Source: Candidatus Omnitrophota bacterium (GTDB taxonomy: Bacteria; CAIJMQ01). Taken from it: DNA of 64,000 nt. Positions 36,351 through 45,367 of the stretch are shown in pieces (the stretch's first letter is position 1; every line of letters begins with the position of its first letter). Under the pieces are notes generated by a model that saw nothing but the letters and a program-made list of their open reading frames with translations, searched no databases and was not told the origin of the DNA. The stretch covers positions 186,001 through 250,000 of the forward strand of contig JAHJCU010000004.1 in assembly GCA_018812925.1 (NCBI GenBank), written 5' to 3'. The position numbers and the translations under genes are program-made.

Positions 36351-36968
36351 CTAAATTTTTATATGCCAGAATGCCTCTTTCCTTGGAATTGTTTTTGCCT
36401 CAAAACTATTTTTATCAAATCCATATATCTCGGTTATAATATTACATTTCTTTTGCCATATTTTATCATTTAATTCAATTAACAAATCTGCTTTATCTAT
36501 CGCTTTTGGGAGATAGTCTCCCCTGCCATCTTCATATGCAAACTTCCAAAACTGATTTGTGTGTATTTCATAATTATGACACAAATCCGAAACTGCCTTT
36601 GCTGTTTCTTCGTGTCTCAAGTGTCTCGTATATTCGCCGGATTCGCTATGCGTAACAACAAGATCAAAATTATTGCAAGGCAGTAATTCCGTTATAGTTT
36701 CCTGAACGTCCTTGATAGGTAACGGATTTTGCTCAGGTTCATCGTCAAGGTCACCCATAAAACCGGTAGCATTTAATTTACTAAGCGCTTTAAAAAATTT
36801 AGGGGCTCGGTTAGTATCACTTTTTCTGCAAATGGTAATTACAATCCATTTGGCTTGAGGATTTAAAAGTATTAAACCTCCGGCCCATAAAGTTTCATCA
36901 TCCGGATGAGCAACAATAACAAGACATTTGCTGTTCCTGTTTATTATCAATTTGTCTCCAGGGTACAA
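36351..36968 (-). CDS. PIG-L family deacetylase
   Basis: The 205-residue protein has the zinc-binding AHPDDETLWAGG motif (residues 20-31) and the later VVTHSESGEYTRHLRHEE segment with the third ligand His. The family removes N-acetyl groups from GlcNAc-type substrates. The frame opens with TTG (36966-36968) and no ATG is available near it, so translation may start from TTG without a strong ribosome site. It heads the operon with the GT4 protein and starts 12 bases after a metallopeptidase remnant. Confidence 0.9.
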   Translation of the reverse strand: MYPGDKLIINRNSKCLVIVAHPDDETLWAGGLILLNPQAKWIVITICRKSDTNRAPKFFKALSKLNATGFMGDLDDEPEQNPLPIKDVQETITELLPCNNFDLVVTHSESGEYTRHLRHEETAKAVSDLCHNYEIHTNQFWKFAYEDGRGDYLPKAIDKADLLIELNDKIWQKKCNIITEIYGFDKNSFEAKTIPRKEAFWHIKI

Positions 36969-36979
36969 AATGCTTAAGA

Positions 36980-37058
36980 TTACTTTAACTCTTCTTCATT
37001 TAAACCGAAATGATGTCCTATTTCATGATAAAGCACGTCTGCAACTCTTTTTTCTATT
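36980..37058 (-). pseudogene. Remnant of a metallopeptidase 3' end
   Basis: Minus-strand translation EKRVADVLYHEIGHHFGLNE, EELK and stop equals the end of the intact gene at 39.3 kb (KKRVADVLYHEIGHHFGLNE, EELR). About 79 bases are shared with only a few differences. The homology stops abruptly where a repeat element (37059-37139) begins. A 629-codon gene separates remnant and intact copy. Confidence 0.85.
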
Positions 37059-37139
37059 TAGTCCTCCCTGCTACATTTCGTTACCCGATGATTTCTTCGA
37101 AATCACCCCTTGGGCACAAGAGAAATGTAGGGGGGACTA
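37059..37139. repeat. Nested palindromic repeat, variant A6
   Basis: Outer arms TAGTCCTCCCTGCTACATTT (from 37059) and GAAATGTAGGGGGGACTA (to 37139) enclose a small GATTTC/GAAATC hairpin. The outer arm is also present at 52461-52500 (TCCTCCCTGTTACATTTC/GAAATGTTAGGAGGA) and in shortened form at 58.8 kb (CCCCCCTGCTAG). Bases 37140-37233 hold no further feature that I recognise. Confidence 0.7.
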
Positions 37140-37233
37140 TATCTTTGCAATATTAAAAACCTCCGTAATCTTTATGACATTTTAAGAAACTTTTGTGGGG
37201 ATTGCAATTAAGGGTATAGTGACAGAGCAGTAA

Positions 37234-39123
37234 TTATTCTTTTACCAAGCCATAAACAGGGATTTCTATTTTGGGCTGGTCGGGATTATTGGTGTGGATG
37301 GTTATGTTTCCTTTTATGCTGCCTGTTGGTGCATTATCCTTTAGAGTAGCAGTTATCTCATATTCCTTGTCTTCGGTTTTAGGAGTAATGGCTACAGAAA
37401 TGCAATCAAGGGGATTTTCTATTCTCTCTATCTTTAATGGTTCCTTGCCTGTTGTGAAAATGGTCATTTTAGATGCAGGAGTTTCTCCTTTATTTACAAA
37501 ACCAAAGAAAAACATATTAGGACGGGATTCTATCATCTTTTCTTCTTTGATATTTCCTGTAACTGGAATCTCTATCTTTGGGTATTTTTCACTTGTGGTA
37601 TAAATAGTAACTTTCTCTTCAAATTTACCAACGGGAATATCGGGACTAAGACTCACTTCTACTTCAAAACCCTGGTAGTTTTTCTCAATACCCTTATAAC
37701 TTATCTTTTTATTTTTGGAAACTTGGACAAAAAGATACTTAGATGTTGATTCTGTGTTAGTAATAATAAATTCTTCGTCTTCAGGTGTAATAATGTATGT
37801 CTTTTTACTTATGAAAGCTCCTTTGTTTATGTCCTCCCCCATAACATCCCCAAAATCAATATTGGTAGGGAAGATTACAATTCTTGTCTTAATAGGTTCT
37901 TCTTCTTCCTTAACTATCCCTTTTATCTGAAGTTTGACTACTGGAGATTTTATATCAATCTCTTTACCAGCGTTCGGAGGAATTACATCAATCAGTTCGC
38001 CTGTTTTCATATCCACTATGCTTTTATACTCCCCAGAATCAATATCTGGAACTCCAACATCTTTATCAGTAACAGCGTTAAGAACGCAATTGGTTATTTT
38101 GATATGTTCTTCACTCGCTACATACATACTAAGATTCTCTACCTTTTTGCAATATGGTTTATCTAATTTTTCACAGAACTCATCAAGGAATTGGTAATTT
38201 TTTTCCACGCCTTCCTCTGGAACCCAGACATCTCCTGTTAGATTTTTAACAGTGTAAAAACATTCAGCTCCGATAAATTCACGCTTTGTATCTCCCTGTT
38301 TCAACGTGACACTATTGATCATTTTTGAAACAGTATATCCCTTGTTAGGGTCTATCCACCATTTAGCTTTGGAGTTATATTCAGGAAAAGAGGCCTCCAA
38401 AACATAGCACATAGAATCATTAACTTCCTCCTGACCAGCCAATTTAAGTTTTCCTTCTTTTAATAACTTCTGAAGATTCTCACTTAATAATTCTACTCCC
38501 TTTTTATCTGACCACCACCACCTCAAGCCAAACTGAAGAGGGAAAGTAAATGGGCGTTGAGGACCTTCCCCAACTAAAAGTTTTTTATCGGCATGAAAAA
38601 ATGTGTATGAATCAGTGGGAGAATAGTAATAGGTGTATTTTCTTGACGGGAATTCGGAATATTTTTCTTCTTCCAAGTCTGAATGAGGGTCAACAGGACC
38701 TTTGAATAGAATTCCTGTATATTCAACATCTATGCGGATTCTGTTGTCTTTAATGGAGAAACGTGCTTTCCCGACCTGACGAGAACTACCTGAAAGCCAA
38801 GGGTCTTCTTCACTTTTCTCGAGAGCCTCAATGTGTTCTTTAAGAGATTTTTCAATTTCTTCGGACCGCAATCCTGCTTCCTTACCTAACCTTCTAATGT
38901 CATCTTTAATTACCTCCACATTATACTTCTTAGTTTGGTGATATTTTTCAAAATTTAACTCAAAGGTGGCACTCTGAATAAACGACTCATTATAAGAGAC
39001 TCCTTTGATGATTGTCTCAAGGAGCTCTTCGTTTGTTTGTGAGAATAGTATAAGTGGATATGTTGCTATCAAAATTAAAATACTAATAAACTGCAAAAAT
39101 ATTCTACTTCGCTGTAATACCAT
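37234..39123 (-). CDS. Exported protein with DUF1573-like repeats
   Basis: The 629-residue protein has a signal peptide (residues 6-29), a central LolA/outer-membrane-sorting-like part (residues 30-330, with YVLEASFPEYNSKAKWWIDP) and two C-terminal DUF1573-like immunoglobulin-type segments, each ending in a 'KVTIYTTSEKYPKIEIPV' or 'NITIHTNNPDQPKIEIPV' strand. These families are common in planctomycetes and related phyla. GGGAGAG precedes the ATG. The 13-base word ACATTTTAAGAAA flanks the gene on both sides (37.18 and 39.16 kb), and it lies between two copies of a metallopeptidase end. Confidence 0.7.
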   Translation of the reverse strand: MVLQRSRIFLQFISILILIATYPLILFSQTNEELLETIIKGVSYNESFIQSATFELNFEKYHQTKKYNVEVIKDDIRRLGKEAGLRSEEIEKSLKEHIEALEKSEEDPWLSGSSRQVGKARFSIKDNRIRIDVEYTGILFKGPVDPHSDLEEEKYSEFPSRKYTYYYSPTDSYTFFHADKKLLVGEGPQRPFTFPLQFGLRWWWSDKKGVELLSENLQKLLKEGKLKLAGQEEVNDSMCYVLEASFPEYNSKAKWWIDPNKGYTVSKMINSVTLKQGDTKREFIGAECFYTVKNLTGDVWVPEEGVEKNYQFLDEFCEKLDKPYCKKVENLSMYVASEEHIKITNCVLNAVTDKDVGVPDIDSGEYKSIVDMKTGELIDVIPPNAGKEIDIKSPVVKLQIKGIVKEEEEPIKTRIVIFPTNIDFGDVMGEDINKGAFISKKTYIITPEDEEFIITNTESTSKYLFVQVSKNKKISYKGIEKNYQGFEVEVSLSPDIPVGKFEEKVTIYTTSEKYPKIEIPVTGNIKEEKMIESRPNMFFFGFVNKGETPASKMTIFTTGKEPLKIERIENPLDCISVAITPKTEDKEYEITATLKDNAPTGSIKGNITIHTNNPDQPKIEIPVYGLVKE

Positions 39124-39281
39124 ATCTCTCCCTTAATATCTTGCTTCCTTTTGTAACATTTTAAGAAATCCTAAGACTGTTTTTGATGTAGTTAATGAGG
39201 CTATTCATTTATGTATTTTAAAACATCATACCAAAAAATTCACGTGTCCATACAGTAAGTATTGAGAAGTTACCTCAAATT

Positions 39282-39629
39282 TTACCTTAACTCTTCTTCA
39301 TTTAAACCAAAATGATGCCCAATTTCATGATAAAGCACGTCTGCAACTCTTTTTTTTATTTCGGCGTCACTACCGCACATTTTTTCTATAGTATTTTTAT
39401 ATATCGTTATTTTATCCGGCAAAGTCGAACTATGCCAAACACTCCGCTTCTTCAACGGTATACCCCTATACAGTCCCAACAAAACCGTTCCGGGTGATGT
39501 AAAACCTCGAGGCATATTTTCTTCCACGACTATTTCCACATTTTGCAATTTATCTCTAAATTGCGCAGGCAACTCTTTCAAAGCTTCTATTATCAATTTT
39601 TGAAATTCGTCCTTGGTCTTTTTGATCAT
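39282..39629 (-). CDS. Zincin-like metallopeptidase family protein
   Basis: A 115-residue protein with the zinc motif YHEIGHHFGL (HExxH plus a later Glu) at the C-terminus, resembling the short 'metallopeptidase family' (COG3824) of bacteria. These have no established substrate. The start overlaps the CAP-domain gene by four bases. A truncated 3' duplicate is at 36.98 kb. Confidence 0.87.
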   Translation of the reverse strand: MIKKTKDEFQKLIIEALKELPAQFRDKLQNVEIVVEENMPRGFTSPGTVLLGLYRGIPLKKRSVWHSSTLPDKITIYKNTIEKMCGSDAEIKKRVADVLYHEIGHHFGLNEEELR

Positions 39630-40501
39630 TCAGCTTTTATCAGAAGATATTCTATCCTTTTTTCCACTATGCGTATCAGAACCACAGCCGAATAGCCCTG
39701 AGAGGTTATAAGTTGACTAAAACTTCCTTTCTCGTCTTCAAGTCCTTTATCCGTAAAATCAATAATAAAACCGTTGCCAACCATTAAGTCGATTTTCAAT
39801 TTAAGCGCAGGAGAGTTTCCCAAAAAACCCTCCACAACAAAATCCCTTTTAACAGGAATATTGGCATTTATGAATTCCTTTGAGAGCCTTTTCTTTAACG
39901 CAATATTTCTATAATCAGAGCTTTTTATAGCGTCTTTTACCATATTGAATATTTTGTCTATTTCATCTTCAGACAGTTTTGAAGGCAAAGGGACAAACCC
40001 TAAAGCCCTCTTAATAAAATTTTGAGTAATATAATATTCATCCTCTCCGTTAACTTTATATACTCCAACACCTGCCTCTTCAACCTGAACGTTAAGAATA
40101 TTTTTCCTATGTCCCGGACTTTGCATCCAACCTCTCACCGATTCTTCCGCAACATCCTGATAATTTAGACATTTAAATAAGTTTTCAGCCGACACGGTAA
40201 AAACAATTCCGTCTTTTTCCAAGCGCTCGCCAACTAATTCCCCCTCTTTATTTTCGTGCGCAAAATATCCTTTAATAGCCATATCCTGCGAATGCTTGCG
40301 CGCAACCTCTGTAATATCGCTTGACCATTCTAACTTGGGAAGATTATGTTTAAATCTTTCCTCGTTTACCCTGTCATAAATAAGTCTTTCTAAAAAAGAT
40401 ATGGACCTTGTTTCAACCGGTTCAGTTCTAAAAAAAGAAAAAACTTTTATATTCCCAAAGACCATTAACAAAACAACAAGAATAAACAACCGACTTTTCA
40501 T
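39626..40501 (-). CDS. CAP (SCP) domain exported protein
   Basis: The 291-residue protein has a signal peptide (MKSRLFILVVLLMVFGNIKVFS) and a CAP domain from about residue 30 to 165: RKHSQDMAIKGYFAHEN, GWMQSPGHRKNIL and VGVYKVNGEDEYYITQNFI are its classic motifs with the two conserved His. Bacterial CAP proteins are extracytoplasmic and of varied function. The C-terminal 120 residues are not recognised. It sits between tilS (22 bases) and the metallopeptidase gene. Confidence 0.9.
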   Translation of the reverse strand: MKSRLFILVVLLMVFGNIKVFSFFRTEPVETRSISFLERLIYDRVNEERFKHNLPKLEWSSDITEVARKHSQDMAIKGYFAHENKEGELVGERLEKDGIVFTVSAENLFKCLNYQDVAEESVRGWMQSPGHRKNILNVQVEEAGVGVYKVNGEDEYYITQNFIKRALGFVPLPSKLSEDEIDKIFNMVKDAIKSSDYRNIALKKRLSKEFINANIPVKRDFVVEGFLGNSPALKLKIDLMVGNGFIIDFTDKGLEDEKGSFSQLITSQGYSAVVLIRIVEKRIEYLLIKAE

Positions 40502-40523
40502 ATATTTATCTTTGCCTTTCCGG

Positions 40524-41942
40524 TCAATCTAAGGTTATCCGTCCTACCCTGCGCGTTTTTTTTGTGATTGCCCCCAAATTGCTCCTTCTATAACCCGCAA
40601 TCCATAGAATTTTCCTGTCTTTTGTAACTAAAATAGGAACCTTATCGCGCTCTTTAAGAGTAATTTTTTCATCAATAAAAAAGTCTTTGAGTTTTTTTTC
40701 TTTATTCATACCAAACGGGCAAAAACGATCGCCTTTTTGTCTGGTTCTTATTGTCAACGGAAGTTTTATTTTATCCGCATCAAAGTATATTTGATTGGAG
40801 TCTTCAAGTTTTAGCATGATTTTTTTATCTTTTTTCTTTATATCTAAAAAGACAGTCTTCCCTATCTCCGAGATAAGACATTTACTCTTTTTTTTAAGGA
40901 CATAAGAATAATTCTTGTTATTGGCGGATTTTTTAGAATTTTTGACCTTGCGTATAAAAAGAGTTGTGTATTCCTTGGCTATTTCAACTCCCGACGACAA
41001 ACGTAGAACTAAATTTGCTCGTTTAGAATTAATGACTTTTTCTATTTCTTTCAAGTTTGCGTAATCAAGCTCTTTAAATTCTTTGGCGACTTCTCTTAAA
41101 ATGTTGTTGTGTAAAACACGGGGATAAGTCATAAGTTTGTCAATTTCTATTTTTACGGCATCCGGCATGCGGGTAGATATGCGTTTTAATATTTTGCGGG
41201 TGTTCTGTTTTATATATTCACTGTTTTCTTTTGAAATTTGAGAAATCTTAAGCAACCCCTCTTTTATTTTGGGATTAAACTTTTCAAGATAAGGAATAAG
41301 TTCATGTCTTATTTTATTTCTAAAAAACTTTACATCTAGGTTCGACGAATCGATTCTGGGCTTTATCTTCTTTGATCCTAGATACGCTTCAATGTCTTTT
41401 CTCCAAATATCAAGCAAAGGACGAATTATTTCAACATTTGAACCAAGGGCTCTTACCTCCGGAATCCCACCCAAACCATCTTCTCCGGTGCCTCTTACTA
41501 TCCTGAAAAGGACTGTTTCTATCTGGTCGTTTTTATTATGCCCCAAAGCAATCTTATTAGCATCTAAATCTTTCGCAATTTTTTCCAATGCACCATATCT
41601 GACTCTTCTTGCCGCTTCTTCCAAAGACTCACCTTTCTTTTTTAGTTTATTTATATCTTTTTCTACTGACTTGCAGGGAATTTTTAAGTCTTTGCATATT
41701 TTTTTTACTATTTCTTCATCCTTTAGAGATTCTTTTCCTCTTAGCATATGATTTATATGCCCTGCGCATATTGAAATATCGTATTCTTTCTTTAGCTCAT
41801 TAAGTATATATAATAAAGCGCAAGAATCCGGACCACCTGAAAAAGCGACCAGTACCTTGTCGCCTTTTCTAATCATATTAAACTTCTCAATCGTTTGTCG
41901 CAGTTTCCTGACTATTGGAGAACGGACGTTGTTCAATGTCAT
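40524..41942 (-). CDS. tilS: tRNA(Ile)-lysidine synthase
   Basis: TilS converts C34 of the CAU-anticodon isoleucine tRNA to lysidine so that it reads AUA. The 472-residue protein has the PP-loop FSGGPDSCALLYIL, the HINHMLRGKESLKDEE region, GHNKNDQIETVLFRIVRGTG and the C-terminal TilS-C domain (LPLTIRTRQKGDRFCPFGM). Length is normal. A tRNA gene with a CAU anticodon that is not the initiator lies 110 bases upstream and is a candidate substrate. Confidence 0.96.
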   Translation of the reverse strand: MTLNNVRSPIVRKLRQTIEKFNMIRKGDKVLVAFSGGPDSCALLYILNELKKEYDISICAGHINHMLRGKESLKDEEIVKKICKDLKIPCKSVEKDINKLKKKGESLEEAARRVRYGALEKIAKDLDANKIALGHNKNDQIETVLFRIVRGTGEDGLGGIPEVRALGSNVEIIRPLLDIWRKDIEAYLGSKKIKPRIDSSNLDVKFFRNKIRHELIPYLEKFNPKIKEGLLKISQISKENSEYIKQNTRKILKRISTRMPDAVKIEIDKLMTYPRVLHNNILREVAKEFKELDYANLKEIEKVINSKRANLVLRLSSGVEIAKEYTTLFIRKVKNSKKSANNKNYSYVLKKKSKCLISEIGKTVFLDIKKKDKKIMLKLEDSNQIYFDADKIKLPLTIRTRQKGDRFCPFGMNKEKKLKDFFIDEKITLKERDKVPILVTKDRKILWIAGYRRSNLGAITKKTRRVGRITLD

Positions 41943-42051
41943 GAATTTAGTATATCACCAATAAGAAGTATTGAACAAATTAGGAAATTGCTGAAATAGG
42001 AGATACTACTAGGTTTTTGAGGTTATCTGAACGAAATCAATAATAATACGG

Positions 42052-42125
42052 TGGCGGTGCAGGGACTCGAACCCCGGACATGCGGATTATGATCCCGCCG
42101 CTCTAACCAACTGAGCTACACCGCC
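42052..42125 (-). tRNA. tRNA with CAU anticodon (elongator Met or Ile2)
   Basis: A full cloverleaf is readable on the minus strand: acceptor GGCGGTG/CACCGCC, D arm GCTCAGTTGGTTAGAGC, anticodon arm GCGGG-ATCATAA-TCCGC with CAU, T arm CGGGGTTCGAGTCCCTG, discriminator A. CCA is not encoded. It could be tRNA-Met or the tilS-modified tRNA-Ile2; the loop ATCATAA followed by TCC is seen in some Ile2 genes, but this is not decisive. Confidence 0.88.
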
Positions 42126-42130
42126 TTTTT

Positions 42131-42212
42131 CAGGAGACAGAAAACAGAGGACAGACAACAGAAACAAAAATCTTATCTCTGACTTCTGTTTTCTGATATC
42201 TGTCTTCTGTAT
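42131..42212. repeat. Word-hairpin element between two tRNA genes
   Basis: The left arm repeats GACAGAAAACAGAG and GACAGACAACAG; the right arm repeats their complements (CTTCTGTTTTCTG, ATCTGTCTTCTG). The loop is about 11 bases. It fills the whole space between the two tRNAs. Confidence 0.75.
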
Positions 42213-42213
42213 T

Positions 42214-42290
42214 TGGTTGCGGGGGACGGATTTGAACCGTCGACCTTAGGGTTATGAGCCCTACGAGCTACCTGACTGCTCCACCCCGCG
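42214..42290 (-). tRNA. Initiator tRNA-fMet (CAU)
   Basis: Minus strand: CGCGGGG acceptor with the C1-A72 mismatch, D arm with GGAGCAGTCAGGTAGCTC, anticodon stem with three GC pairs (GGG-CTCATAA-CCC) and T arm ACGGTTCAAATCCGT. These are the hallmarks of the bacterial initiator. CCA is encoded at 42214-42216. The substrate of fmt at 33 kb. Confidence 0.95.
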
Positions 42291-42385
42291 CGAGCATTGT
42301 AGTATAAGCCCTCTTAATTTGTCAATCTGATATCCCCCTATACGCATTTCATTCGCCTATTCTTCTGTGATAAAATTCCGTCCCT

Positions 42386-45352
42386 ATGAGCAAGGACAAA
42401 ATCATAATAAGGGGAATTCGACAACACAATCTTAAAAACATCAATGTGGATATCCCCCGCAATAAATTAGTCGTGATTACGGGCCTTTCAGGTTCAGGGA
42501 AATCGTCGCTTGCATTCGACACCATTTATGCGGAAGGACAAAGACGTTACGTGGAATCGCTTTCGGCATATGCAAGACAGTTTCTGGAGATGATGGAAAA
42601 ACCCGATGTTGATTATATCGAGGGACTTTCGCCCGCCATAGCCATAGAGCAAAAATCGGTTTATAGGAATCCCCGCTCTACAGTGGGAACAATAACGGAA
42701 ATATATGATTACTTGCGATTACTCTTTGCTCATATCGGAACTGTTTTCTGTTATAAATGCGGCAAAAAAATACAAAGCCAATCGCCCTCTCAAATAGTAG
42801 AAAAGATAATGAAATATCCCGTTTCCACAAAAATACAAGTCCTTGCGCCGCTTGTCAGAGGTAGAAAAGGAGAATATACCGCGCTTTTGGAAAAAATACA
42901 GCAAGAAGGATATGTAAGAGTTCGCATAGACGGAATTATTCATGATTTGGAAGAAGACATCGGAATAGACAAAAACAAGAAGCATAACATTGAAGTCGTA
43001 ATCGACAGATTAGTCGTAAAATCGGATAACAAGCCCTATATTGCTGATTCCGTTGAAACAGCACTAAAATTGTCTGAAGGTTTAGTGCTTATAGTGGTAA
43101 AGAATAAAAAAACTACCCCCCGACGTCCGTCAGATGTCGGGGCGGGCAGCCCCGACGGACGTCGGGACGGGAATGAGAAGCTCTTTTCGCAAAAGTTTTC
43201 TTGCCCGCATTGTGATATATCTTACCCCGAACTTGCTCCCCGAATGTTTTCTTTTAATTCTCCCTACGGCGCCTGCCAGCAATGTCACGGGTTGGGAGAA
43301 AAGATGGAAGTAGATGAGGATTTGATAGTGCCCGATAAGAATAAATCGATTGCCGAAGGAGCTATAGAGCCATGGGCTAACCCTGTAACCACAAAAATGC
43401 ACAGATGGGAAAATTCTGTCAGTAGATATTTCTCAACCATACTTAAGTCGTTGTCGTATCATTATAAATTCAATCTAAATATACCGTTTAAGGATTTAGA
43501 TGAAAATATCAGGAAGATAATTTTATATGGTTCCGGTGAAGAATTAGTGCAATTCGATGTTGAAAGAGCAGGGCAACTGCATTCTTATGAAGACGCTTTT
43601 GAAGGAGTAGTCGGTAATATAGAAAGAAGATACCACGACACTGATTCAGAATATGTTAAAGGAGAAATTTACAGAAAATATATAATCCTCAAAACTTGCC
43701 CAGAATGCGGGGGGCAACGTTTAAAAAAAGAAGCATTATCGATAAAAATAAACAATAAAACGATATCTGAAGTTACTTCGTTAACCATAGAAAAAGTTTT
43801 GATATTTTTTGAAAATTTAGAATTAACTTCTCAAGAAGAATTAATCGCGCATCAAATACTGAAAGAAATAAAAGCGCGATTAACATTTTTAATGAATGTA
43901 GGGCTTGATTACATATCATTAGAAAGAAAAGCAGAGACGCTTTCCGGAGGTGAAACCGCAAGGACCCGTCTTGCAACTCAAATAGGTTCTTCCTTAGTGG
44001 GAGTGTTATATATTTTAGACGAACCCACCGTAGGACTTCACCAAAGAGACACGCGCAGATTAATAACCACCTTGAAAAATTTGCGCGATTTAGGCAATAC
44101 TATAATTATAGTCGAACACGACGAGAACACCATAAAATCTGCCGACCATATAATCGATCTAGGACCCGGTGCAGGAGAATACGGAGGCGAAATCGTAGCG
44201 CAAGGAACACCAAAAGAAATAATGCAGTCAAAAAATTCTTTAACAGGGAAATACTTAAAAAAAGAATTAACTATTCCTGTCCCTGAAAAAAATAGAATTC
44301 CTAAAAAAGGATATCTTGAAATTTGGGGGGCGCAAGAACATAATTTAAAAAATATAGATGTAAAGTTTCCACTAGGATTATTTATATGTATAACTGGCGT
44401 TTCAGGTTCAGGCAAGTCAACCCTAATAGACGAAATCCTTTTTAAAGGTCTGTCAAAAATACTATATCATTCAAAAATAAAAGTCGGCAAGCATGACAAA
44501 ATAACGGGTGCGGACAAAATTGATAAAGTAATAAACATCACGCAGGAGCCTATCGGTAGAACGCCTCGTTCCAATCCCGCAACTTATACGGATACATTCG
44601 GTCCGATAAGAGAAATTTTTTCAAAAATAAAAACAGCGCGAATAAGAGGATATAAATCGGGTCGTTTCTCGTTTAACGTAAAAGGAGGAAGATGCGAAAA
44701 ATGTAACGGTGAAGGATTATTAAAAATAGAAATGCATTTCCTCCCCGACGTATATGTTACTTGTGAATTATGCAAAGGAAAAAGATATAATAACGAGACA
44801 TTAGAGGTTAAATATAAAGGTAAAAACATCGCCGAAGTTTTGAGTATGAGTGTTGAAGAAGCATTGAAGTTTTTGGAGAATATTCCTGTTATTCAAAGGA
44901 AATTACAAACTCTGCATGATGTGGGGCTCGGATACATAAAATTGGGGCAATCAGCTACAACTCTTTCCGGCGGAGAAGCGCAAAGGATAAAATTGGCTAA
45001 GGAATTGAGTAAAGTGGCAACCGGAAATACGCTGTATATTTTAGACGAGCCTACTACAGGACTCCACTTTGCAGATACGGACAAATTACTTAAAGTTCTT
45101 AATCGGCTTGTAGACAAGGGGAATACCCTAATAGTTATAGAGCATAATCCCGATGTGATAAAAATTGCGGATTATATTATAGATCTCGGGCCAGAAGGCG
45201 GAGATAAAGGCGGCAAAATTGTAGCGAAAGGAACACCAAAAGAAGTTAGTTTATGCAAGAAATCGTATACTGGGAAAATCATAGAAAACATATTAACCCC
45301 CAAGAAAATAAAGCCCATCAATAAATCCGTCTCCAAAAAAGGGATCTCTTAA
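42386..45352 (+). CDS. uvrA: Excinuclease ABC subunit A
   Basis: UvrA recognises bulky DNA damage as a dimer in nucleotide excision repair. The 988-residue protein has two ABC ATPase modules ([12 protein letters not shown] and [11 protein letters not shown] Walker A, two LSGGE signatures), and zinc fingers CYKCGKK, CPHC...CQQCHG and CEKC...CELCKG. It is longer than the usual 940; part of the excess is an 18-codon palindrome at residues 245-262 before the second zinc module. No strong ribosome site precedes the ATG. It is followed closely by a TPR gene. Confidence 0.97.
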   Translation: MSKDKIIIRGIRQHNLKNINVDIPRNKLVVITGLSGSGKSSLAFDTIYAEGQRRYVESLSAYARQFLEMMEKPDVDYIEGLSPAIAIEQKSVYRNPRSTVGTITEIYDYLRLLFAHIGTVFCYKCGKKIQSQSPSQIVEKIMKYPVSTKIQVLAPLVRGRKGEYTALLEKIQQEGYVRVRIDGIIHDLEEDIGIDKNKKHNIEVVIDRLVVKSDNKPYIADSVETALKLSEGLVLIVVKNKKTTPRRPSDVGAGSPDGRRDGNEKLFSQKFSCPHCDISYPELAPRMFSFNSPYGACQQCHGLGEKMEVDEDLIVPDKNKSIAEGAIEPWANPVTTKMHRWENSVSRYFSTILKSLSYHYKFNLNIPFKDLDENIRKIILYGSGEELVQFDVERAGQLHSYEDAFEGVVGNIERRYHDTDSEYVKGEIYRKYIILKTCPECGGQRLKKEALSIKINNKTISEVTSLTIEKVLIFFENLELTSQEELIAHQILKEIKARLTFLMNVGLDYISLERKAETLSGGETARTRLATQIGSSLVGVLYILDEPTVGLHQRDTRRLITTLKNLRDLGNTIIIVEHDENTIKSADHIIDLGPGAGEYGGEIVAQGTPKEIMQSKNSLTGKYLKKELTIPVPEKNRIPKKGYLEIWGAQEHNLKNIDVKFPLGLFICITGVSGSGKSTLIDEILFKGLSKILYHSKIKVGKHDKITGADKIDKVINITQEPIGRTPRSNPATYTDTFGPIREIFSKIKTARIRGYKSGRFSFNVKGGRCEKCNGEGLLKIEMHFLPDVYVTCELCKGKRYNNETLEVKYKGKNIAEVLSMSVEEALKFLENIPVIQRKLQTLHDVGLGYIKLGQSATTLSGGEAQRIKLAKELSKVATGNTLYILDEPTTGLHFADTDKLLKVLNRLVDKGNTLIVIEHNPDVIKIADYIIDLGPEGGDKGGKIVAKGTPKEVSLCKKSYTGKIIENILTPKKIKPINKSVSKKGIS
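43118..43171 (+). repeat. In-frame palindromic element in uvrA
   Basis: A 54-bp GC-rich palindrome: outer arms CCCGACGTCCGTC (43119-43131) and GACGGACGTCGGG (43154-43166), inner part with CGGGGCGGGCAGCCCCG. It encodes [18 protein letters not shown] between VVKNKKTT and NEKLFSQ, where E. coli UvrA has a variable loop. The GGGGCGGGCAG segment is shared with the other in-frame elements; it looks like one element nested in another. Confidence 0.82.
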
Positions 45353-45367
45353 AATATTGATACTAAT

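Noticed and set aside
34026-36968. Bacillithiol biosynthesis (bshA/bshB) for the GT4 and PIG-L genes
   Set aside because: No bshC, and the third gene is a glycosidase-like protein; motifs do not discriminate, so only the general families are named.
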